Shown: positions 33,782 through 42,800 of the stretch, in pieces | Layout of the letters: every line of letters starts with the position of its first letter | Numbering within the stretch: the first letter of the stretch is position 1 | Source: an uncultured Hyphomicrobium sp. | GTDB taxonomy: Bacteria > Pseudomonadota > Alphaproteobacteria > Rhizobiales > Hyphomicrobiaceae | Direction of reading: 5' to 3' | Assembly: GCA_934555825.1 (NCBI GenBank) | Contig: CAKTFJ010000001.1 | Location: 310,001-374,000 of the forward strand | Length of the DNA stretch: 64,000 nucleotides | Translations under genes and position numbers: made by a program | The notes under the pieces: model-generated | Seen by the model: the letters and a program-made list of their open reading frames with translations, nothing else | What the model was told of the DNA's origin: nothing | Databases searched by the model: none

Positions 33782-34090
33782 ATGAGATCGGCACTCAGCT
33801 TTCTCTCGCTCCTTGCATTCGGCGTGCTCGGGGCTGGGATCTTGACCGTTGTCGGCTCGGCCGACGGAGATGCTGCGGTTGCTGAGCTTCTCGGCCTGGA
33901 CGCAGGTGACGGGCTGCATTTCGGCTCGCTCTTTGTCGGCCTCGTGCTTGGCGTCGTGCTCTCGGCGCTTGCGCGCGTGTCATGGTCGGAGTTGCCGCGC
34001 CGGTCTGTCGAGTGGCTGCTCAGTCATGAGCGCATTTTTTTTCGGCTCGGTCTCGTTGGCGTCTTTCTCGGCATTCTCGTTTTCTACTGA
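33782..34090 (+). CDS. Small membrane protein of unknown function
   Basis: A 102-residue protein with three likely membrane helices (about 4-26, 45-66, 83-101) and an acidic loop DGDAAVAELLGLDAGDG after the first. No family recognised. The ATG at 33782 gives a hydrophobic N-terminus; the upstream open frame is not protein-like. It converges on glnA across a terminator. Confidence 0.6.
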   Translation: MRSALSFLSLLAFGVLGAGILTVVGSADGDAAVAELLGLDAGDGLHFGSLFVGLVLGVVLSALARVSWSELPRRSVEWLLSHERIFFRLGLVGVFLGILVFY

Positions 34091-34116
34091 GCTTGGAGCG
34101 CGCTTTCGCGGCCCAT

Positions 34117-34145
34117 GAAAAAGGCCCGGCAGTCATGCCGGGCCT
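34117..34145 (-). terminator. Intrinsic terminator of glnA
   Basis: AGGCCCGGC (34122-34130), loop AGTCAT, GCCGGGCCT (34137-34145). On the minus strand a T run follows (forward AAAAA at 34118-34122). It lies 33 bases after the glnA stop. Confidence 0.8.
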
Positions 34146-34178
34146 CCCCCATTTTTCCCTCAAGTCGAACGTTGCCGA

Positions 34179-35585
34179 TCAGACCGAGTAGTACATGTCG
34201 TACTCGACCGGATGCGGCGTCATCTCGTAGCGCATGTTCTCGCTCATGCGCAGCTCGATGTAGGCGTCGATCATGTCGTCGGTCATGACGCCACCAGCCT
34301 TCAAGAAGGCGCGGTCTGCGTCGAGGGCCGCAAGCGCCTCGCGCAGGCTGCCCGCGACGGTCGGAATCTCGGCGAGCTCTGCCGGCGGCAGGTCGTAGAG
34401 GTTCTTGTCCATCGGGTCGCCCGGGTGGATCTTGTTCTGGATGCCGTCGAGGCCAGCCATCAGGAGAGCCGTGAAGGCGAGGTAGGGGTTCGCGCCGGGA
34501 TCCGGGAAGCGGACTTCGATGCGCTTGCCCTTGGGACTGGTCACCACCGGGATGCGGCAGGACGCCGAACGGTTGCGCGCGGAGTATGCGAGCAACACGG
34601 GCGCCTCATAGCCAGGCACGAGACGCTTGTAGGAGTTCGTCAGCGGGTTCGTGAACGCGTTGATGGCCTTCGCGTGCTTCAGGATACCGCCGATATAGAA
34701 CAGGCACGACTCGGAAAGGTCGGCGTACTTGTTGCCGGCAAACGTCGGCTCGCCGTTCTTCCAGATCGACTGATGGACGTGCATGCCCGAGCCGTTGTCG
34801 CCGTAGACGGGCTTCGGCATGAAGGTCGCCGATTTGCCGTACGCCTGCGAAACCTGATGCACGACGTATTTGTAGATCTGGAGATGGTCGGCCATCGTGA
34901 TCATCTCGCCGAACTTGATGCCAAGCTCGTGCTGTGCAGACGCCACCTCGTGGTGGTGCTTCTCGACGACGACACCCATCTCGGTGAGAACCGAGAGCAT
35001 TTCGGAACGGATGTCCTGGCAGCTGTCGATCGGGGGCACGGGGAAGTAGCCGCCCTTCATGCGCGGACGGTGGCCGAGGTTGCCCATCTCGTACTCGGTG
35101 GACGAGTTCGTGGGCAGCTCGGAGCTGTCGACCTTGAAGCCGACGTTGTAAGGATCGACCGAGAATTTGACGTCGTCGAAGATGAAGAACTCGGCTTCCG
35201 GGCCGAAGTAGACCTTATCGCCGATTCCGAGGGAGGCCATGTAGGCCTCTGCCTTCTTGGCGATGGAGCGCGGGTCGCGTTCGTAGGGCTGGCCCGTAAG
35301 CGGCTCGATCACGTCGCAGAAGACGGCGAGCGTCGTCTGAGCGAAGAACGGGTCGATGTGGGCCGACGTCGGATCGGGCTTCAGGAACATGTCCGAGCTT
35401 TCGATGCCCTTCCAGCCGGCAATCGACGAGCCGTCGAACGCGTAGCCTTCGAACATGTCGGCATCGACGCAGCTTACGTCGGCCGTCACGTGCTGCATCT
35501 TGCCCTTCGTGTCGGTGAAGCGAAGGTCGACGAACTTGACGTCCTTGTCCTTGATCAGCTGCAGGACATCGTTGACCGTTGTCAT
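34179..35585 (-). CDS. glnA: Glutamine synthetase type I
   Basis: A 468-residue GSI. It starts [20 protein letters not shown] and carries the family signatures FDGSSIAGW, the metal ligands in FGPEAEFF, the ATP-loop segment [16 protein letters not shown], and [10 protein letters not shown], whose Tyr is the adenylylation site used by GlnE. It makes glutamine from glutamate, ammonia and ATP. GGGGAG lies upstream of the ATG at 35585; a GTG at 35591 would be too close to it. glnB lies 59 bases upstream on the same strand. Confidence 0.97.
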   Translation of the reverse strand: MTTVNDVLQLIKDKDVKFVDLRFTDTKGKMQHVTADVSCVDADMFEGYAFDGSSIAGWKGIESSDMFLKPDPTSAHIDPFFAQTTLAVFCDVIEPLTGQPYERDPRSIAKKAEAYMASLGIGDKVYFGPEAEFFIFDDVKFSVDPYNVGFKVDSSELPTNSSTEYEMGNLGHRPRMKGGYFPVPPIDSCQDIRSEMLSVLTEMGVVVEKHHHEVASAQHELGIKFGEMITMADHLQIYKYVVHQVSQAYGKSATFMPKPVYGDNGSGMHVHQSIWKNGEPTFAGNKYADLSESCLFYIGGILKHAKAINAFTNPLTNSYKRLVPGYEAPVLLAYSARNRSASCRIPVVTSPKGKRIEVRFPDPGANPYLAFTALLMAGLDGIQNKIHPGDPMDKNLYDLPPAELAEIPTVAGSLREALAALDADRAFLKAGGVMTDDMIDAYIELRMSENMRYEMTPHPVEYDMYYSV

Positions 35586-35644
35586 AAACACTCCCCTTTG
35601 AAATTAGGATGTTGCGCTAGATTCGATGGGCCGGAGCGGCCCGA

Positions 35645-35989
<345 letters not shown>

Positions 35990-36042
35990 TTATCCTCCAC
36001 CGGTTCCGGCGCAAATCTGATGAGCCGGAGCGGCCATCGGAT

Positions 36043-36058
36043 TGCACGGGGTATGCCA
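36043..36058 (-). promoter_or_regulatory. Sigma-54 promoter of glnB-glnA
   Basis: Minus-strand TGGCATACCCCGTGCA fits TGGCAYG-N4-TTGCW with the invariant GG and GC exactly 10 bases apart. It ends 59 bases before the glnB ATG. NtrC-activated sigma-54 transcription of this operon is standard in alphaproteobacteria. No NtrC palindrome was recognised upstream, only AATCGT-N11-ACGATT at 36077-36099. Confidence 0.7.
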
Positions 36059-36285
36059 AGCCGTTTGAAATGAAAAAATCGTTTAATTTTCAGACGATTA
36101 GTCTGGGGCTGCCTTTCCGGCAGGCATTTTCTCCTGCTTAAATAGCCCAAAATGCAGGCGGTATGATCGTTTTTTGTGCAGACGCAGTCGGTGGGTGTCC
36201 GGCCGACTTTCCTTCCCGCGCGTGGACCGCGATGGGTAATGTGGACGGCAAAAGACAGCTCGCAGGGTGTGCGGGGAGGACGCGG

Positions 36286-37791
36286 GTGACGAAAGAAACG
36301 GTTTGGATCGAGGGCGGCGCGGATCTTCTCACGCCGCGAGAGATGGCGCGTGCTGATGCGCTGGCCGTCGCGCGCGGCGTGTCGAGCCTTGCGCTTATGG
36401 AAGCGGCCGGCCGGGCGGTTGCGGATGCCGCGCGCCGGCTCGTTCCGCCCGGGTCACGCATCGGCGTGCTCTGCGGGCCCGGCAACAATGGCGGCGATGG
36501 GTTCGTCGCAGCCCGTTATCTGAAGCGTGCTTCATACGACGTCCGCCTTTTCCTTCTCGGTGAGGTGTCCGCGCTCAAGGGCGATGCGGCAGAGATGGCG
36601 CGCCGCTTCGACGGGCCCGTGCGTCCGCTCGATCCGTTTCAGCTCGAAAGCCTGCATCTCGTGATCGACGCTCTGTTCGGTGCGGGCCTTACACGGCCGC
36701 TCGAAGGGCGTGCCGCGGAGGCTGTGGCGGCTGTCGCGGAGGCGGGCACGCCGGTGCTTGCGGTCGACGTGCCGAGCGGTCTCGACGGAGAAACCGGAGC
36801 GGTGACCGGGCCTGTGCTTCGTGCCGCGGAAACGGTGACCTTCTTTCGCGCAAAGCCCGGTCACGTGCTCCAACCGGGGCGCGGCTATTGCGGCACGGTG
36901 CGGGTCGCAGACATCGGCATTCCGCGCGCCGTTCTCGATGAGATCGGGGCTGTGACGTTTCTCAATGCGCCGTCGCTTTGGCGCGATGCCTATCGTTGGC
37001 CTTCCGCGGAGGGGCACAAGTATACGCGCGGGCATGCGCTCGTCGTTTCCGGTCCTGCAGAGACGACGGGGGCTGCGCGGCTCGGTGCGCGCGGCGCGCT
37101 GAGGGTCGGCGCGGGGCTCGTCACCGTTGCAAGTCCGCTCGATGCGGTCAGTGTCAACGCCATGCATCTGACCGCGATCATGGTGCGTCCGTTCGAGGCG
37201 CCCGAGGGCCTCGCGAGCCTTCTCGAAGACACGCGTAAGAATGTGGTTCTCATTGGTCCGGGCGCCGGTGTGGGCGAGGCGACGCGCCGCCTGGTGGAAG
37301 CAGCGCTGCGGTCGCCTGCTGCTGTCGTGCTTGATGCGGATGCGCTGACTTCGTTTGCCGGGGACCTTTCCCGCCTCAAGGCGGCGATTGCCGGACGGGC
37401 GGCGGCGGTTGTGCTCACGCCGCATGACGGCGAGTTCGAGCGCGTGTTCGGTCCCGTCGCGGGCTCGCGGCTCGTACGCGCTCGGCACGGGGCGGCGGAG
37501 AGCGGTGCCATCGTTCTGCTCAAGGGTGCGGATACCGTGATTGCGGAGCCTGACGGGCGGGCTGCTATTACGGCCAACGCGCCGCCGTGGCTTGCAACGG
37601 CGGGTGCGGGCGATGTGCTCGGCGGCTTCGTGACCGGGCTTCTTGCGCAGGGCATGTCCGCCTTCGAGGCTACGGCGGCGGCTGCGTGGCTTCACGGCGA
37701 AGCTGCACGAGACTTCGGGCCGGGGTTGATCGCGGAGGATTTGCCGGAGCAACTTCCACCCGTGCTTTCCCGCTTGTACGGCGTAACTTAG
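36286..37791 (+). CDS. nnr: Bifunctional NAD(P)HX epimerase / dehydratase (Nnr)
   Basis: About 501 residues fusing an N-terminal epimerase (YjeF_N; SSLALMEAAGRAVADAA and CGPGNNGGDGFVAARYL) with a C-terminal ADP/ATP-dependent dehydratase (KYTRGHALVVSGP, LIGPGAGVGEATRRLV, LTPHDGEFERVFG, TAGAGDVLGGFVTGLL). It repairs hydrated NADH and NADPH. The GTG at 36286 is chosen because GGGGAGGA lies 5 bases upstream; an open frame to 36163 adds 41 unlikely residues. The region between this gene and glnB is shared divergently. Confidence 0.92.
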   Translation: MTKETVWIEGGADLLTPREMARADALAVARGVSSLALMEAAGRAVADAARRLVPPGSRIGVLCGPGNNGGDGFVAARYLKRASYDVRLFLLGEVSALKGDAAEMARRFDGPVRPLDPFQLESLHLVIDALFGAGLTRPLEGRAAEAVAAVAEAGTPVLAVDVPSGLDGETGAVTGPVLRAAETVTFFRAKPGHVLQPGRGYCGTVRVADIGIPRAVLDEIGAVTFLNAPSLWRDAYRWPSAEGHKYTRGHALVVSGPAETTGAARLGARGALRVGAGLVTVASPLDAVSVNAMHLTAIMVRPFEAPEGLASLLEDTRKNVVLIGPGAGVGEATRRLVEAALRSPAAVVLDADALTSFAGDLSRLKAAIAGRAAAVVLTPHDGEFERVFGPVAGSRLVRARHGAAESGAIVLLKGADTVIAEPDGRAAITANAPPWLATAGAGDVLGGFVTGLLAQGMSAFEATAAAAWLHGEAARDFGPGLIAEDLPEQLPPVLSRLYGVT

Positions 37792-37947
37792 TTCGGCGGT
37801 GCGTGCCACTTCGGCCTCACTTCTCCGATTCGGCTGGCGCGCTTGACCCGTCCGTAAGATTCAGGGGAAGATTCTGCGTTCTTGCCGCTTTATCATGGGC
37901 GGCCGTTCTATCGTGGTGACGCTGGCCGGCCATGGCCTGGAGGTTCG

Positions 37948-39678
37948 ATGATCCGTTCCGCTTGCGTCCGTGCTTTGCTCGCGCTTGCGCTCGTCGCTCA
38001 CGGTCCGTCGCTCCATGCAGCGCCGACCGAGGAGATGCCGCGCGCGGAAGACGGTGCGCGCGCGCTCGTGCGCGGCGAGGCGCGGGAAGCGGTGGCGCGC
38101 TATACGGAAGCGCTTGCGGAAACCGGCCTTTCCAACGACCGGCGTGCCGCCATTCTGAATGATCGCGGGGTGGCACACATCAAGCTCGGCGATACGCGCA
38201 AAGCGTTCGACGATTTCAACCTCGCCGTTCAGCTCTTTCCGGAATTCGCCGCTGTTTATAACAATCGCGGCAATCTGCTTTTGTCGCTCGGGCTTGCCGG
38301 CGAAGCCGTGAAGGATTTCGACCGCGCAATCGTTCTCGCGCCAGGCTATGCCGCCGCCTACAACAATCGCGCAGGCGCCTATGTGCGCCTCGGAGAGCTC
38401 GACGAAGCGATTGCCGATTACACGCAGGCCGTGCGCTTGTTGCCAGCCAATCCCGCGCCGCTCAGCGGGCGGGGCCTCGCGCACCTCGCTCAGTTCCGGC
38501 CGCACGCTGCGATCCGCGACTTCACGCGTGCGGTGGCGGCGGATTCGCGCTTTGCCACCGCCTATCGCAACCGGGCCGAGGCCAAGCTCGAGGTCGAGCA
38601 CTTCGAGGAAGCGATTGAGGACCTGTCGCGCGCCATCGCGTTCGATCCCGATCTCGCGGAAACCTACATCCTCCGTGGCAAAGCCTATCTTGCGACGCGC
38701 AACGCGGTTTCCGCGATCAAGGATTTCTCCAAGGCGATCGAGCTCGCGCCAGGCAATGCTGCGGCTTATGCCGAGCGCGGTTTCGCGCACGGCGCCGCGC
38801 AGGCGTACGACGAGGCGATGGGCGATCTCAACCGCGCCATCGAAATCGATCCGCGCTCCGCGCTTGCGTTCGCTTATCGCGCGTACATCTACCGGCAGAA
38901 CGGGCAGACGGACATCGCCGAGCGGGACATCGAGGTCGCGCAGAAACTCAATCCCGATACCCCCGAAGTCCATTGGGTGAAGGCCGAGATTTCCGAAAGC
39001 CAGGGGCAGGTGACCGACGCCATTCGCAACATCGAGCGGGCGCTTGAGTTGCGGCCCGGCTTTTACGCCGCGAACGAGACGCTTCAGCGGTTGGGCGGCG
39101 CGTCGTTGCTTTCGGATGAAACCGTGGTGAAGGGCGCCGGTGTGGACGACTGGCGCGTCGTCAAGCGTGGGCAGCGTTTCTTCGCCGTCAACGATCAGTA
39201 TCCGCGCGTCTCGGTTCCGCTCGAAATGATGGGTGATGCCGCGCCACGGCTTATCAAATGGGAACTTAGAGAAGCACCGTTTCGGGGCATCGGCGTGCTG
39301 CACTTCCACGGCGGTGCGGTGACCGCGCGGACGGGATCGGCCGAACTCGAGCAGGCTGCCATTGTCGATGTCGAGCGCGGCCTCGTCGTTGCCATCGAGC
39401 CGCATCGGCAGGGCGAGCGGGTCGCGACGTGGACGTGGGAAGAAGGACGGGTGACGGTCGCGAGCGTCGATGGCGTCACGGATACTTTTACGTTGCGCGC
39501 GCCGCGTCCGGCCATCGCGGCGCCGGCCGAAAGACGCTACCAACAACCCCAGGGTGGGGAAGCTTGGGCGCCGTGGAACACGCCGTTCGGCGCGTTCGGT
39601 GGCGCGCCGTCCTCTCCGCCCAAGCGCGCGACGGCCAAGAAGAAGCCGAAGTCGTTCTTCGAACTCCTGTTCAACTGA
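37948..39678 (+). CDS. Exported TPR-repeat protein
   Basis: A 576-residue protein with a signal peptide (cut near SLHAAPT) and about eight consecutive TPR units from residue 30 to 340 (recurring A.Y.NRG....LG....A..DF..AI.L.P pattern), then a C-terminal beta-rich domain with FFAVNDQYPRVSVPLEM and VATWTWEEGRVTVASVDG. It is probably a periplasmic scaffold. GGAGG five bases before the ATG at 37948 fixes the start. The end is Lys-rich. It precedes the photolyase by 110 bases. Confidence 0.85.
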   Translation: MIRSACVRALLALALVAHGPSLHAAPTEEMPRAEDGARALVRGEAREAVARYTEALAETGLSNDRRAAILNDRGVAHIKLGDTRKAFDDFNLAVQLFPEFAAVYNNRGNLLLSLGLAGEAVKDFDRAIVLAPGYAAAYNNRAGAYVRLGELDEAIADYTQAVRLLPANPAPLSGRGLAHLAQFRPHAAIRDFTRAVAADSRFATAYRNRAEAKLEVEHFEEAIEDLSRAIAFDPDLAETYILRGKAYLATRNAVSAIKDFSKAIELAPGNAAAYAERGFAHGAAQAYDEAMGDLNRAIEIDPRSALAFAYRAYIYRQNGQTDIAERDIEVAQKLNPDTPEVHWVKAEISESQGQVTDAIRNIERALELRPGFYAANETLQRLGGASLLSDETVVKGAGVDDWRVVKRGQRFFAVNDQYPRVSVPLEMMGDAAPRLIKWELREAPFRGIGVLHFHGGAVTARTGSAELEQAAIVDVERGLVVAIEPHRQGERVATWTWEEGRVTVASVDGVTDTFTLRAPRPAIAAPAERRYQQPQGGEAWAPWNTPFGAFGGAPSSPPKRATAKKKPKSFFELLFN

Positions 39679-39788
39679 TCGCTGTCAAAGTGCGGTTGTC
39701 GCAGCGTTGGATCGTGTGAACCGTTCCGAGGCGTTCGACGTTTCCTCGTTACGCTTTTCAGCCCTCCAACTTCCGGCTCCGACACTCC

Positions 39789-41228
39789 GTGACGAAATTC
39801 CCCATCCTCGTCTGGTTTCGCCGCGATCTGCGTGTTCGCGATCACGCCGCGCTCGCTGCCGCCGTTGCTACCGGGCAGCCTCTCATTCCCGTCTATGTTC
39901 TGGACGAAGCCGCGGGCGGCGCATGGCGAATGGGCGGGGCGGCGCGCTGGTGGCTGCACCACAGTCTTGCGGCGCACCAGAAGGCGCTTTCGGAAATCGG
40001 CTCTCACCTTGTCCTGCGTCGCGGAGAGAGCGCAGAGGTGCTCGCGGGCCTTGCGCAGGAGACGGGTGCGAAAGCGCTCTACTGTTCGCGATGCTATGAA
40101 CCGTGGGCCGGGCGGCTCGAACGCGAGGTTCGCGATCTGCTGGGAGACAGAGGTGTCGAGGTCAAGCGCTTCGCCGGCGCATTGCTTCACGATCCGGATC
40201 GGTTGCTTACCAAGGCCGAGACACCGTTCAAGGTGTTCACGCCGTTTTGGCGCAGTCTCAAGTCCGGACTTGAGGTGACGCGGCCACTTGGAGCGCCTCG
40301 CGGGATCGTATCGCCGGATCGTGTGCCCGACGGCGACGATCTCGCATCATGGCGTCTTCTGCCGACGCGGCCCGATTGGGCGGGTGGATTGCGCGAGACG
40401 TGGATGCCGGGCGAGGCGGGTGCGCGAGAGCGGCTGGCCGCGTTCGTCGAGGATCGGCTGGCCGCGTATGCGCTGATGCGCGACAGGCCGGATCGGGAGG
40501 GCACGTCACGGCTATCGCCGCACCTCGCGTTCGGCGAGGTGTCTGCGCGGCAGTGCTGGTGGGCGGCGAAGGAAGCCGCGCGGCGTGGCGAAGCGCAGGA
40601 GGGGCTTGAGACCTTTCTCAAGGAGCTCGCGTGGCGCGAATTCTCCGCGCACCTTCTGCACCATGCGCCGGATCTTCCCGATGCGCCGTTCCGCTCCGAG
40701 TTCGCGTCGTTTCCATGGCGCGAGGATAGGGCGATGCTGCGGGCGTGGCAGCGCGGGGTGACAGGCTATCCGATCGTGGATGCCGGTATGCGAGAACTTT
40801 GGACCACCGGCTTCATGCACAATCGCGTGCGTATGATTGCGGCGTCGTTTCTCATCAAGCATTTGCTGCAGCCCTGGCAAACAGGCGAAGCCTGGTTCTG
40901 GGATACGCTGGTGGACGCCGATCTCGCGAGCAATGCTGCGAACTGGCAATGGGTCGCCGGATCGGGCGCGGATGCTGCGCCTTACTTTCGCATCTTCAAT
41001 CCCATGCGGCAGGGAGAGACATTCGATCCCGAAGGGGATTACGTTCGGCGCTGGGTGCCCGAAATCGCGCGCCTTCCTGCCGCGCTCATTCATGCGCCGT
41101 GGAAGGCTTCTCCCGATGCTTTGGCGAATGCCGGCGTCGAGATCGGGCGCAGCTATCCGGCTCCGATCGTGGATCATGCGTCGGGGCGGCAGGCGGCCCT
41201 CGATGCCTTCGCGACGCTCAAAAGGTAG
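39789..41228 (+). CDS. phrB: Deoxyribodipyrimidine photo-lyase
   Basis: A 479-residue class I photolyase with a GTG start. The N-terminal antenna domain begins ILVWFRRDLRVRDHAAL; the FAD domain contains the conserved segment TSRLSPHLAFGEVSARQCWW, then FLKELAWREF, then PIVDAGMRELWTTGFMHNRVRM and the adenine-site block DADLASNAANWQWVAGSGADAAPYFRIFNP. Trp residues for electron transfer are kept. It repairs cyclobutane dimers in light. A plain cryptochrome role is less likely. Confidence 0.93.
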   Translation: MTKFPILVWFRRDLRVRDHAALAAAVATGQPLIPVYVLDEAAGGAWRMGGAARWWLHHSLAAHQKALSEIGSHLVLRRGESAEVLAGLAQETGAKALYCSRCYEPWAGRLEREVRDLLGDRGVEVKRFAGALLHDPDRLLTKAETPFKVFTPFWRSLKSGLEVTRPLGAPRGIVSPDRVPDGDDLASWRLLPTRPDWAGGLRETWMPGEAGARERLAAFVEDRLAAYALMRDRPDREGTSRLSPHLAFGEVSARQCWWAAKEAARRGEAQEGLETFLKELAWREFSAHLLHHAPDLPDAPFRSEFASFPWREDRAMLRAWQRGVTGYPIVDAGMRELWTTGFMHNRVRMIAASFLIKHLLQPWQTGEAWFWDTLVDADLASNAANWQWVAGSGADAAPYFRIFNPMRQGETFDPEGDYVRRWVPEIARLPAALIHAPWKASPDALANAGVEIGRSYPAPIVDHASGRQAALDAFATLKR

Positions 41229-41334
41229 GTGCAGGCGGCAAGTCCCGCCATATTATCCGTTTACGGCAACGATATCCTAACGCGATTGCGCTTCTCTCCA
41301 AACTCACGCTTCTCGTTTTGTGCGGAGTAGAGAG

Positions 41335-41760
41335 ATGCGCCTGTCTTATATTGCGGCTGCTGTGCTTGCAGCGGCTGCGCTTGCCCCCATCTCGGCATCT
41401 GCTGGCGTCCAAGCTCGCGTCAGTAAGAGCACGCAGACCATGAACGTCTACGTGCACGGGCAACTGCGCCATAGCTGGCCCGTCTCCACTGGGCGAGGGC
41501 GCTATGCAACTCCTTCCGGATCGTTCCGTCCGCAACGCCTGGAGCGGCGCTGGTATTCGACGAAATACAACAATGCCCCCATGCATTACGCGGTGTTCTA
41601 CCACAAGGGCTATGCGATCCACGCCACGAACGAGGTGAACCGGCTTGGGCGCCCGGCTTCGCGGGGGTGCGTCCGTCTCTCGCCGCGTCATGCGTCCCAG
41701 TTTTTCGACCTCGTGCGCGCACACGGCTTTTCCCGAACCCGCATTACGATCGGGAATTAG
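41335..41760 (+). CDS. L,D-transpeptidase (YkuD), short
   Basis: A 141-residue exported YkuD enzyme: signal peptide (core YIAAAVLAAAALAPIS), STQTMNVYVHGQLRHSWPVS, then the catalytic block YAIHATNEVNRLGRPASRGCVRLSP with His and nucleophile Cys in HxxN...SRGCVRL. It forms 3-3 cross-links or anchors proteins to peptidoglycan. Followed by a second copy 86 bases downstream, so the pair is a tandem duplication. Confidence 0.92.
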   Translation: MRLSYIAAAVLAAAALAPISASAGVQARVSKSTQTMNVYVHGQLRHSWPVSTGRGRYATPSGSFRPQRLERRWYSTKYNNAPMHYAVFYHKGYAIHATNEVNRLGRPASRGCVRLSPRHASQFFDLVRAHGFSRTRITIGN

Positions 41761-41846
41761 GGACATTTTCAAGCTCGCCTGAAGCGTCGGGCGAGTGATG
41801 CTATCTTCTTGAAATATCCGATTTTGTATTGCGTTGGAGTGTTGCG

Positions 41847-42788
41847 ATGCGGGTTCAGGTTCTGGCGGGTGCGCTTCTCGCGCTGCTTTTCGGGGCGGGA
41901 GCCGCCTCGGCGGAAGCCGCAGGCCAGATAACGGCCGAACCGGGCGGCGTGCCCACCGTGACAATCATCAACAAAGCGCCTGCCGAGGTCGAGGCGGACG
42001 CGCCGAACGCGCTCTCTATCGTCAACGAGACGGAGGCCGAGGGCACCCTTCCCGGACGCGTCCGCGAGGTTGCTTCGGAGCCTGAAGTTGAAGCGCCGCC
42101 GGGTGCCGACGACGCTTCGCCGAGTGAAGCTGTGTTGGATGGAGATGGCGAGGCCGAGACGGCTCAAGCGCCCGCTCCCGCTCCCCCTCCGCCGCCGACG
42201 CTCCACATCGATGTCGATCTCACGAACCAGACGCTGACGGTTTCGGAAGGCGGCGCTGTGCGTCACTCTTGGCCGATCTCATCGGGCCGGCGTGGTTACG
42301 CGACGCCGACCGGCACCTTCCAGCCCACGTGGATGGCGCGCCAGTGGTTCTCGAAGCAGTACGACAACGCGCCGATGCCGCATTCGATCTTCTTCCATGA
42401 GGGCGTTGCGATCCATGGGAGCTGGGCGCTCCGCTCGCTGGGGAGGCCGGCGTCGCATGGCTGCGTGCGGCTTGCGCCGAAAAACGCTTCGACCTTGTTT
42501 CGCATGGTAAGCCGGCACGGCAAGGATCGGACGCGGATCGTCGTGCATGGGACGCCCAATTTCGGTCCGCCGCCGGCTGTCGCCTCGCGCCAGCAGCAGA
42601 TGGTGCGCGGCTCGCAGGCTCGTCGCAACGGTGGCGGGGCCTATACTTACCTGCCGCCCTCTGCCGCTGCCGGGCGTAATGCGGGGGCATACAACGGATA
42701 TACACCGCCGCGCGCCCGACGCCGTGGGCAGGCTCAGGCCTACTATCCGCGCCCTCCGCGTGGACTGTTCACGGGCTACGGTTTCTGA
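41847..42788 (+). CDS. L,D-transpeptidase (YkuD) with N- and C-terminal extensions
   Basis: A 313-residue YkuD protein. After the signal peptide an acidic, Pro-rich spacer (about 25-115) precedes the catalytic domain (LHIDVDLTNQTLTVSEGGAV to about 235) with the block VAIHGSWALRSLGRPASHGCVRLAP holding the catalytic His and Cys. A basic Gly/Tyr/Arg-rich tail follows. The spacer may let it cross the periplasm. Tandem with the short YkuD gene upstream. Confidence 0.92.
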   Translation: MRVQVLAGALLALLFGAGAASAEAAGQITAEPGGVPTVTIINKAPAEVEADAPNALSIVNETEAEGTLPGRVREVASEPEVEAPPGADDASPSEAVLDGDGEAETAQAPAPAPPPPPTLHIDVDLTNQTLTVSEGGAVRHSWPISSGRRGYATPTGTFQPTWMARQWFSKQYDNAPMPHSIFFHEGVAIHGSWALRSLGRPASHGCVRLAPKNASTLFRMVSRHGKDRTRIVVHGTPNFGPPPAVASRQQQMVRGSQARRNGGGAYTYLPPSAAAGRNAGAYNGYTPPRARRRGQAQAYYPRPPRGLFTGYGF

Positions 42789-42800
42789 TCGATTTCGGCC

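Noticed and set aside
37861..39546. Long minus-strand open frame of 561 codons over the TPR gene
   Set aside because: Mirror of a well-supported gene with a signal peptide and TPR repeats; no domain in the reverse frame.
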